In this document: positions 34,501 to 46,500 of the stretch, piece after piece
Numbering within the stretch: position 1 is the first letter of the stretch
Layout: each line of letters opens with the position of its first letter
Origin: Blastobasis lacticolella
Taxonomy: Eukaryota > Arthropoda > Insecta > Lepidoptera > Blastobasidae
DNA length: 64,000 nucleotides
Assembly (NCBI GenBank): GCA_905147135.1
Contig: LR990044.1
Span: 14,264,122-14,328,121 of the forward strand
Direction of reading: 5' to 3'
Made by a program: the position numbers and the translations under genes
Notes under the pieces: generated by a model
Seen by the model: only the letters and a program-made list of their open reading frames with translations
Told to the model about the DNA's origin: nothing
Databases searched by the model: none

Positions 34501-37500
34501 CCATTCCTCTTTTTTTCAGTGCGTGGTGACGTACGCGTCAATAAGCCTGGCCTCGGTCCCAGCGAAGCTGACGACGGCAAGGCTAACCACGAGGCAAAGC
34601 CACCCCGAGGTTCGGGTGCTCTCGGCTCCCGTCGGCAACACCGTGGTAATGCATTGCCGGGAGCCGCGGTCGGAGCCCCCAGCTGAGATCACGTGGTGGA
34701 AGGAGGTAGGTGTCTTTTGTGTTTTTGTGGTACACGGTCTCATGGTCCATCTGATAGATAAGCGACCACTGTCTTTCAGAACACCAGTCACCACCGAGTC
34801 ATTAGCCACAAGCGTAGATTAGTAGCTGTTAAGCAGTTTTCACAGCCTCACAGATGGCAATAGCCGGGTACATTGCCGAACCTATATAAACTTTAGGTTA
34901 ATTATTCCGCCCACGTAACGCATAAAAAAGTTTTAAACGTGTTTAGTTCTTGGTAATTTCCAGAACAAAATTACAAAGGCCTACAAACTAAAGCAGACAT
35001 GTTTATGGTGGCTCTGGATCAATTCTTACAGAGTGGTAGACCAGTAGACGTGCTGTGTTTCACTGAACATAATATGGCATCAAATGATTCAGAATGTTTA
35101 AAAATGGCAAATTTTTCTTTGGTTTCTGCATTTACTCGTAACAAGCGCTCTTGTGGTTCTTGTATTCTTGTTAGCAATAGACTTAGGTCTCGAGACATTG
35201 ACTCTATATCTAAGTTAACCGTGTCAAATATTGTTGAGTGTTGGGTTGTTGAACTTACCGAACATAACATTATTGTAATTTGCATATACAGGGTGATTCA
35301 GGAGACGTGAGCAGGATCAACCCTATGGATTTAATGAACTATAATCTACTCCCTTATACTGGTATTAGTGTGATTAACGTATTTTTTTTTTGTGTAAAAA
35401 AAACTAAGTTTTTAATTTAGCACGAGAAGCATGGTCACTCTACAATTAGAATACTTCTGTCAAGTACCGATTCTCATCGCTTTGTCTAGTCTGTTGTCCC
35501 GAGAGCACGTCAAATCAAATTCAAATTGATTGTCAGCAGATAACACGTCGACCTAGTTACTTTTAAAATGTCGTATGTCACCTGATAACAGTCTACTTAC
35601 TTTCGAAACATCGTATCTTCCTCAAGTGTAATTAATACCTAGTGCAACATTACTTAAAATATTTTCAATTTTAATTGTACAATAAAACTAAATATAACGT
35701 TGAAACAATATTAAAACGAGCTTCTACAAATTTTGACGATGGTGCAATGGTACATCATCCAATAGGATTGGAATCACGTCTCTTAGCATTTCCAAGTAGG
35801 CAGCACCATTAAGTCGTCCTTCAATAAAATGAGATCCAATGATGGTATCATTTATTATGCCAGAACAAACGTTGAGACTGAAGCGTGTTTGATACGCATT
35901 CCGTCGCGTGAGATGGGGATTCATAGCACTCCAGTAGTGTTCATTGTAAACATTGAAAAGTCCGATTCGCGTAAAAGTAGACTCGTCGGTCCAAAGAATG
36001 TTAGTTTGCTCATTCTCCAAAAGCCACTGACAAAACCGCCTTCGCAAGGCGAAATCATAGCCGCCAAACGTATGACTGAGACATATGGTATCGTCTAGAA
36101 GCTTTCCGAGTACTCCGCCGCGGGTCCCGAGCAAAATAATTTAGTGTCTATCTGTCTAACTTTTCTAAATCACGATGCAGTCCACCTCGTGCTTGAGCGT
36201 GAATGGGCACTGTGAATTGCCCATAGTCACGTAAATTTTGAACCACCCGGAGTATTAATCCATGGGTTGGCACTGGCAAATTCGGATAACGCTCATGAAA
36301 TAAGTCCTTTGCTCTGTTTGTGTTATTAGTCTGGTAGTAAAACCTTATCATGTCGCATCTTTCAATGTTGGAATAAGGATATGCTGCAGGCATGATTTTC
36401 ACGAAGTTTTTTGTAGAATTCAACAATATCAACAACCGTAAATGTTGACAATGCCAAAATTGACAATGTTGTTAGAAAAACTATTTATATACGGCATAAG
36501 AGGAAATACTCTGAAACTTGTTGAGTCATACTTAACTTACAGATTTTAGGTTACACAGTTAGAGAAACTGTGTGCCAAAATAAAAACAATGAAAGTTTAT
36601 TCATCCAGTGCTAGAATTGTTAAGTATGGGGTACTCTCTTATATAAATAATATACCAAACGCAACAGTTCATCCTATCGCCCTGTTTGTAGATGACAGCA
36701 CCGTAGTATATACAGAGGATAGCGTACAGAAAATGGAGACTACAATAAATAATGATTTGAAACAAATAATTGACTGGTTGGCTGATAATAATTTGAAAGT
36801 TAATTTGACAAAAACGAAAATCATGCAATTCAATCTAAGGCAAAAATCAGACACAAGTTTAAAAGTTCAGTATCAAGGTCAAAACATTGAAAAAATAAAT
36901 ACTACGAAATTTCTTGAACTATACAAAGATGAGAACATGAGGTTGTCTAATCAAATAGAGTCAGTTTGTAGTAAACTAAATCAATTCTCCTACGCCTTAC
37001 ATATGCTGGCTAAAGTAGCAGATACTTCAACTTTGCTGACGGTGTATCACGCCTTTGTGGCATCTACTTTTCGATATATGGTGTAATTTTCTGGGGCAAT
37101 GCTACCAACAAAGAATCGGTTTTCATAGCACAAAAAAAATGCATAAGATCAATTTGTCATTTGCAACAAATAGACTCTCGTAGACCACATTTTATTAGAT
37201 AAAGCATACTAACCAGGCCTCCCATTTATATATATGAGATAGTTTTCGTAAAATCAAACATCTATTTGTTTATATCTGGAGTAGCCGTAGATGTGATGAG
37301 CTGTATGTGGTCCCAAGTAAAACTTCATTTGCCCACAAGAGCGTGTCTGCGCCATTCGTTCTTGACCATTATAATTTATTCTCATTAAAGAATCCAAGTT
37401 GTGAGTACCTACCTAAATATGTGTGTCCACATCCCCAGAACACTAGGAACACACTGGACTCTGCGTACGGCGTGCTGGTGCTCCGCAACGTGACCGCGGC

Positions 37501-40500
37501 CGACCGCGGCACCTACGGCTGCTCAGCCACCAACGAGCTCACCGGCCAGACCCGGGAGCTGCCCGACGTCACCAAGCTGGAGGTGCAGAACGAAGCTCGC
37601 GGGAGACCACGGTGAGTCTCCTTGTTCGGAACTTATGTACATACTGTCTTCAGTAGTGTATTCAGGACAGAACTTGACTGAAAAAAAAAGATGATAAAAT
37701 AGTTTGTTGTGTTTATTCTATACTTGCTTTTGTCCGTGATGTTGTCCCCAGGAACCACGTTGAACTTCGGAATAAATTATACCTAGGGCTAAAGCCCTTA
37801 CATTCATTTACAATTTAATTAATATCCGTTCAGTAGTTTTTACGTGCAAACATCCATCCATACATTCTCACAAAAATCTTACACAAGATGCTTGGACTCA
37901 TGAACGCTTTAGGACTACAGGCAAAATTCTTATTATTTCAGAGTGAGATACAAAATGCTAAATCGGCTTAAAAGAAACTAATGATAGTGGCCATGATTTA
38001 AAGTTAAGAAACTTATATCGATGTCTTACCCCTAATTTCGCGATCCTAATTTGACAATGTATTTTCTAAAGAGAACTAACTATGTGTGGTGCCTATTCAA
38101 TTTTATATTCCCTTGTCTCCGACAGATACAAAAGGTCTCGTAGAATCAAACTACTTTGATCTAGCAGGAGCACCTAATGTCAAGTTTATGTAGGAGCATG
38201 AAAGCATATCTGCTTCGGACCATAATCTTTCTGTATGCGGTTGTTTACTCTCAATTCGTAGAACTTCCAAGTTTCCAATAATATATATGAACATAACAAT
38301 GCATTCGCTTGTATCATCCTGTTTCTATCATAAACAACAGTTTTACTATATCGACGTGATGTATGAGACAAAAGGTTAATAACAGGATAATCAATCTATT
38401 CACTAATTCCAACGTAGGTGTTACTGGAAATTTATAACAATAGGATGATAGAGAGGTAGCTTTCAATTATAATGTTATGGTAAATTTGGATAATTTCAGG
38501 CGCACAATTATCTAATGCTTCATTGTCAAGCATCAATTCACCAAATTAGCTAAATGGTTTCAATACCACTTATAACCTAGCGCTGTGTCACCACTCATCA
38601 GGGGAACGTAAACAGACGTATAATTAAATTTATTTTATTACTTAGGTATTTAATGTTAGTCTTTAATCAAACTAACTATACCTACACTATTATCAAGACA
38701 CTTGTCAGCTTGTTTTAAAATCCGTCCGGTTTGCTTGCTGCTGCCGTTTGTCGCAAGGATCGGAACACTGCTCGTCAGGGGTTTCCCGATATATCCTCTA
38801 CATGTCAACCTACTCTTCTGACCTATCCTCCTAATTAATAGAAATGCGAAGGTTTATGATGATGGATGTACCTAAGATGGATGTTTCTTTCACTGCACTA
38901 AACGGATGTTTACAAGTTTTGTAGAGTAATTCAAAATAGTTCCCACGGGATTACGCCACGGCAACATTTTAAATCTGAAAAGGTTGTGGACACAATACAG
39001 TTGATGAGGAATTCCAATACCTGCAGGTTCCTAGAGAGGGACGACTACGTGGGGACAGTGGATAGGGAGGGTGACCTCTCAGTGTCGGTTCGAGTCAACG
39101 ACACGCTGCGACTCTGGTGCGGCGCGGTGGACACCCCCGCCCCTCACGTGTCCTGGACGAACCCCCACGGGATGCTGATGCCACACCGGCCGGACCAGGC
39201 GCTGGTTATCACGTCCTTTACCGCTGATGAGGAGGTGGGTGTTCTATGGTATTAGGGAATAAGTGTCACGTGTTTGGCATTTGCTTCTTGCATTTTTCGT
39301 CGCAGATAGCATAAACCATGAGAATGAAACCTTTCAATGATTACACGCGTCCTGCATGTGTATTGGGGCATCTCGTCTTGTGGTTAGATGGAGCAATAAT
39401 CTGCACATACTGAGGATCGGCTTAAGTGGTGCCCCTTGATCCCGGGAGGCTTTTGTCTTGTCTTTGATTGATGAGGTGCGGTGTCGGTGGACGGTGATTA
39501 TGAGGTGGGTGATGTGAGAGTTAGGGTAGGCGTAGCTAGTTGATTCTTCCGGTTTGTAGTTGGGTGGTAAGAGGTTTACTTGTATACGTTTGAGGTTCCA
39601 TATTGTAATTCGAGAATACGCTGAACTGGCATCACGATTACGATCTAGGTCGTGGCTGTGCTCAGTGAGACCTATTTTTGGTAAGCGAGCAAGTATATGT
39701 CATGACACAAGACGCTACCTAATGACATTACTTGCATTGTTATCCTTTATACGTATTTGCTTTTTGTACATCGGGCTGCAGAGAAATCGGTCCCCTCATT
39801 GTGTGTGAGCGAATTAAACCTTTCATTTGCCGCAATAACACCGATTACTTTCCAGGGCATTTACACATGCACGGTGCACTCGACGCATCCATTCCGTCGA
39901 GCTTGGAAGGTCTCAGCGCTGGAGGGCCCGTACTGGCTCGGCTCCTTGGCTTCGGAGTCCTCCACCACGGAAGGCCAGGCCGTTCATATAGACTGCGGCA
40001 CGCCGGTCGGCCATCCACCGCCTGTAATACACTGGCTGCTGAATGCTCAACCCTTGAACGGGAAGGGTGCTAATATTACTGGTGGGTTTTTGATCTTGTG
40101 TGTTTTCATATGCCGTGCGATGTGTTTACCCATTCTTAGTCTACAGGCGACATGCGAACAGCTAATCTGATGAGAAGCTGTACCAATTTCAGATCTAGAC
40201 AGTCAAAGTATAAAAATGTCGCTGATCGTTGCACTGTAACTGCATGAAAGAGTATTCTTACGGCACGGGCTGGCACGAAACCAAACTGCGAACGATTGAA
40301 GGCTCACGTCACCTCAATTGACGTCACTACCTCCCGTGCCGCTCCCATTCCGCAGCACGCGACCGGTTGTATGTGAGTGAGTAGGCCAAGATGATATCAG
40401 CTCTTTCCCTTCTCATGGACAGGTACACATCTATACATCAATCCCGTCGAGAAATCGCACGCCGGCATCATCCAGTGCTTCGCGTGCAACGAGCTCGGAT

Positions 40501-43500
40501 GCGCGTACGACGCCACTTTGCTCACTGTCTTTCCTGTACAGATATCCGATCAGGTACGTTTGTTTTATGTGTTTTGGTGAGCGGCTTGTGGTGGAGGGAA
40601 AGGTTGGTACAAGACCACGCGGAAGATCATCGACGCGCTGGACCGATCAAGTGACGGCTGCCGTTATAGTCTGTGCGTCTACTGAAAAGCAATAGTGGCG
40701 GTAAAACAAAAGTGGTGTGTTCCGATTTTTTCAACAAGACTCTCTGCCTGTCTGTGCGTTAAACAGACTGAATAAAGTTAGTAATACTTGGTTTGTTCCT
40801 TGCTGTGCAGCTGTGAAATGTGGTTATGTATTTACCTGGCCGGTTATAGGGTTGGAATGTCATTAGCACCACTAAAAAACTAAAATACGACTGGCTTATA
40901 AGGACGATAGCAGCCTTGAATAGCTATGTTACCGCATGGCGTAACGAAAAAAGCGTACATATAGTATGTCAAATGAGAAAGAATACGTTTTGGTTATAAA
41001 CTCATCTCATGTGTCCATTCATAAACTGATAACGTGTTATCTGCTCCAATATAAGAAAAGTATGCGGAAGATAAAGCACTTATTAATATACATATCATGT
41101 AATGTAATGATTTAGGTCATCGAAGTTGTGCACACTACTTAATCAATATATTAGAGAGTAGAGTAACTAATAATAAAAGTAAACAAACCTGAGTATAGAA
41201 AGTGTAAAAACAACATTATTTACCGTAGAAATGCTCGTCCAATGTCAAAACTACATAGAACTACTCGTACTTGCAAGAAGAATAAAAACATTTAGAAAGA
41301 AATACCAACAATGTAACCTTAACATTTTGTACACGTTTTTATAACATTTATTTTTCATTTCACCAACGTTTTGTAACAGCTGCTGGTAAATATCAGCACT
41401 GTTCAGCTCAGATATGGTTCATTACGGACGAATCTTTTAATCTTTATTTCTCGCTAGCCGAGTCAGCATTCTTTTATTTTAAATTCGTGTTAGGATTTGT
41501 AATATAAAAGCGTTACAATGACTTATTTCTTAATTCTCGTCATCATCCTAGCGACCAATCCCGGTTTCAGCCAGGGTTCACTTTTCTACTTTTTCTTATC
41601 CACTTCGCACGGCCGTTGATATCTTCGTGTCGTAAGCCGTTGGTTCTCGCACCTTGATCATAGCAATGTCAACCTCTATATCGGCAGGTTTACGTATCCA
41701 TTTTACAAGTATCCCTGGGGCTTACCGTGACCAAACGAATGAATTCTGATATGGATATTACTTTACTTCGAAACATTCTCAATGAATAATATCTGAAAAT
41801 AAAAAGGAATCCGATTTATGGATTCTAGCTAGATTCTAGTACGCACATGACCGGGGAGCTCTCTTGGGAATAGATACATAGGCATGCTTCAATTCCTAAT
41901 GTCTTCGTGTTTTCCAGGAGTATACGGCAGAAGCTTCGCAATTGCACATTCCCAATTCGCAACCACCCAAGAGACATGGCTCCAGAAAAAAGGGGAAACA
42001 TAATGGAAAGAAATGTAAAGTATATTTACAAGTGATACTTGATTCAATTATTTAGGAGTTCGATGTACTAATGCTTCGTTTCTGTTTCAGCTGATATGAT
42101 CCCGCCTTCAAGGCCTAATGTAACTCGGATGTCGGATGACAGCGTTATGGTGACATGGAGTCACTCCAATCAAGGACTCCCAATATTATTTTTCAAGGTA
42201 AGGCATCTATAGTCTGTAATGTCTTAAAATCGAGTTAAACATTTGCAAATAACGTCCATTATTCATGAAAAGTTTATGTTACCTACCACTTTATTAAACT
42301 CACATTGTTGTAAGACTTTCTTGCGGAATATTTTATGCTAATTTACGATAGTAGTTTAAAGAGACTTGTTAATTTGACCTCAGAATTGGGCATTTTTATT
42401 GCTTAATATTCTACTTAGTTAAAATACGCATTTAAGTACTCCATATAGGTATTTTCTTCTTTATCAGATCCAATACAGAGAAGTCAACGAATCGGCCCCC
42501 AATCAGTGGTGTACAGCCAACAACGAGATATCACCCCACGTCCACTCCTACAAAATAGACCAACTGAAACCGGATAAATATTACAAGTGAGTTTACTTCT
42601 TTTGCCACTGCCACTTACAACATATTTAAACTTGTCCCTAGCTTTTTCTTAAAATGTTTTTACTTAACTTAATAACGAAATAAACCATTATTTATTTATA
42701 TTTATTATTATTTATTTTATAAATCTGACGACCTGAGTGGTTCTGTGGTTAACATGTCTACCACGCAGAGGTTCTGAGTTCGATTCCTGGTCGAGCAGAA
42801 ATTAAAATAATGAATTTTAATTTCTGTTACCGTCTGAGTGTTATATGTATAACAGGTATGTATTTAAATGTATATAAGTAGTTTATTAGTTGTCCAGCAC
42901 CCATAAAACAAGTTTTGCTTACTTTGGGGCTAGATAGCGCTGTGTGAATTGTCCAAGCATATTTTTTAAAATAAATATTTACGTTTTATTTTCCGCCATT
43001 TACCCAGGTTCCGGATAGCAGCAGTGTACTCGAACCAGGATAACAGTCAGTCCAAGAGTAGCGCCAAATTTTACTTGAAACGAGGCAGAAACTTCCCCGT
43101 ACCAAAAGCGCCGGTACTCGTCGAAGCGATGCCGATGTCTTCAAACAGCATACGACTGGAGTGGACGGTAAGGAGTTACAGTGTATTTTGTCCTGTATAC
43201 AATGTGACACATAGTCCCGCTTGTACCAAATTCTTAAACCCGTTTAACGTTTTTGTGTACGAAGTTTTTTGTTTAAGTATTAGCTTAAATGCGTGCAAAT
43301 CATCGAAATTTTCCTCTCGATTTCAAACTACCTTATATCTCTTTACTTTAGCAGTAAATGCAGTTTTCCAACTGACAATACATGAGTGATGATCGGTGCT
43401 ATGCGTCCGTCAAAATGAACGAATTTGACCCATCATAGAGCCGTATTGAATGCAAGCACTTAGCACGAGCACTGTGCGAAAGCATAGTAACGCTACTTAC

Positions 43501-46500
43501 CTTTACTTATACAATATCGTTGTGATTTAAAATAAAATAATCATCTTGACCCAAGACCTTGCATATCAGGTAATTACAGTGGAGCGAATGCCATCTGACC
43601 TCCGTGGGAACTTGACCAGATTGGATCATAGTTACACATTAAGTCGCCTGAATGTGCAGGTTTCATCACGATCTTTTCCCTCACCGTAAGAACATCGGCT
43701 ATGTACATAATTCAGAAAAGAGTCATTCGTACATGGTCGCACTGTGATTCAAAGCCGGAGTGGTACCCCCTATCTCCGATTGTATGCCGCCATTTTGATG
43801 CAATTAAGTTTAAAGCAATCGCAGCAAGACAGCTCTGGCTCTGGCTCGCTGCGGTTGGTCCTAACTCATTTGCATCAAGATGGCGGCTTACCATCGTCGA
43901 TCGGCGGTACGGCTGCCGGTACCTCTCTAAACGAGCCGGTTACCGAAACCACTCGGCCACTCGTTCTGTATCTTGTGAATACAGGTGTACCTATATCTCT
44001 TCATTACTGTATGTATACGTAAACTCTTTATTGCATCAAATACCTTAGAACTATATAACAAAAGTGATATAAAATACATTGCAAAGGCGGGCTTATCCCA
44101 CAATGGGATTTCTTACAGCTAACCTTAGATAAGCTGAAAGGAGCTTTAATGTAACGCTTTTTCGTAGTGGTCGAAAGGCGACGGCGTAGAAGTGGACGGG
44201 TTCTACGTCCACTACCGCGTGTCGACCACGGCGGGCGAGTACGAGCTCCTGGAAGTGCCCGGCGGCGCGGCCGCGCGGCATGCGGCGCTGGCGCACCTCG
44301 CGCCGGACACCTCGTACGAGATCAAGGTGCAAGCGTTCACGGCTGAAGCGCCTTCGGAATTCAGTGCTAGACTGGTAGGTGTTTTTGGTTATATAAATTA
44401 GTGGTAATGGTGCATGTGCTTGGGCAATTCGAACAGTGCAATCCCTAGTGTTTTTGGGTTTTTTGTTTTATTTATTTAATGCCAAAAGGTTTTACTACGT
44501 AGCCTGTAGTAAATAGGTCCCGACGAAAAAAGAGGGGTTATAAGTTTCTGTGTATCTATGACTTTGTGTATATGACTTGCATCGTAGCAACCCTTATGAA
44601 ATTTGCTCGCTGTATTTTACAAATTTCTAACAACAATTTTAATAGCTAATGTTATGGTTGCGACTGGTTGTGTCGTGATCGACAGTATGGTGTTAAAAAA
44701 AAATGAAAATCTAGGTGATGCCAAATAGATTAACTCGCTTGGAGATCGAATGACTAAAAATGTACAAAATGAAATACTGTTGTCCATTTTCTGCACGAAT
44801 TTCCCAGCTAGTTTGCCTCTAGAACATTAGAAGCCTTGTTGGACATTTTGCAATCAAAAGGGATGGTGCTAAATTCTGCCCCAGTGGAAGGACACTACAC
44901 AGCCGTGTAGTCTGTTATTTATTCAAAATCACTTTGAGACACAGGTTTCAAAGGTTGCAGACACAAGTAATCTAATTTGGTCACCGTTTTTACCCACGAC
45001 GGACGGAACGGAACGGATATGCGTTTGTTTCTGTTGCTATATTTTGTTTCAATTTCAATAGAAAGAAGAAAAACAGTTGAGCTCGACAAGGATAATAATG
45101 GCTATAGGGGGATCAGTTGTCTTTCTTGCAATACTTTTTTTAGTATTTTAGGTATTTAGGTAGTTTATCAGTTATCTAATACCCATAACACAAGCTTTGC
45201 TTACTTTGGGGCTTTATGGCGTTGTGTGAATTTGTCTAAGCATATATATTTTAAGCATATATTAGGTATCTACTTATAGTTTCACTATTGACGAAATGTA
45301 ACATTCAGTAATAACGTTGTCACGCATTATTTTGTATGTTATTATTGAAACGCATTTTACGTACGTAGGTACCCATTGTTTTCTTTATAGCTCTCTGTAG
45401 GCAACCATCACCATAATTACAGTCCACTGCAGTACTTAGGGCTTCTCCCATGAGAGGTTATTGCCATAATCTCTACGCTTGGCGGGTTGGAGATCGCAGT
45501 GTTGTAAATAAACACAACATGCACAGCATTATGCTGACTGAGTTCCTTTTACACTGGCCGTTGCGACTCGACTCCGACGATGCCACTGGGAACGGTCTAA
45601 GGGTACAATAATTGTAAATCATAAGTGTTTTTTTTAATATCTCGATTTACCGCTTTTTCCTATAAAAGTTTTTTTATGGTCATGTTGTGGGGTCTTTGAT
45701 GTAATAAATCTTTCTTATTCTATTTTTAAACGGAAAACGCTGCGGCCCATTTTCCAGCCCACGGAGACTCCAGAACAATTGCCTCTAAAAATATCAGTCG
45801 CCTCGTACGATACCTACAAGCGTAACGGGTTGGCGCTATTCTACTCAGACACCACACGGCCATGTAGATAATAAAGTATTTATTTTTATTCATTCGTTCT
45901 ATTCAAACCAAAAACCACCTTGACGGCGAAGAATCGTCGTTTTTCGACCCACCAATATCTGTTAGTGGCCGTGTTGTGTTCGGCAGAGAGAATAACATTT
46001 TACATTCGTGGGTGTCGTATAAGGCTATTCATGTTTTCGAGACAAAATATCTAGACTCTCCGTAGGCTGGAAAATGGACAGCAACATTTTCCATATTTAT
46101 AACACTGTGATCTCCAACCCGCCTGCCAAGCGTGGAGATTAAGGCAAAACCTCAACTTTCGTGGGAGAGGCCCTAGCTCCTGCAGTGGACTGTTATGGCC
46201 TGTAATGATATCTGTTATTCAAAAACCACCCTTAACACAGGTGGCGAAGACCATGAAGTCAACTCTGGCTGGCACGAGCACGGAGCCGGCGCCCGAGCCG
46301 CCGGCGGAGCGCGCGCCCGCCGCGCTCGTCACCGCCGGCGGCGCGCTGGGGGCCGCCGCCTTGGTGGTCGTCTTGGTGGTCACGCTCCTGCTGTGCAGAC
46401 GGGCGAAGCGGCCACCTGCTAACAGTGAGGCTCTTTCTTTATGTTATACTTAGCGTGCACAGTGTATCACATTGGAAAGATTTAGATACGATGGATGCAA

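Noticed and set aside
36589..37086. 165-codon frame as a candidate ihog exon or host gene
   Set aside because: Its motifs are those of a LINE reverse transcriptase.
43701..44048. 115-codon + strand frame
   Set aside because: It lies on the antisense strand of a SINE-2 copy in ihog intron 11, with no phase-compatible splice sites.
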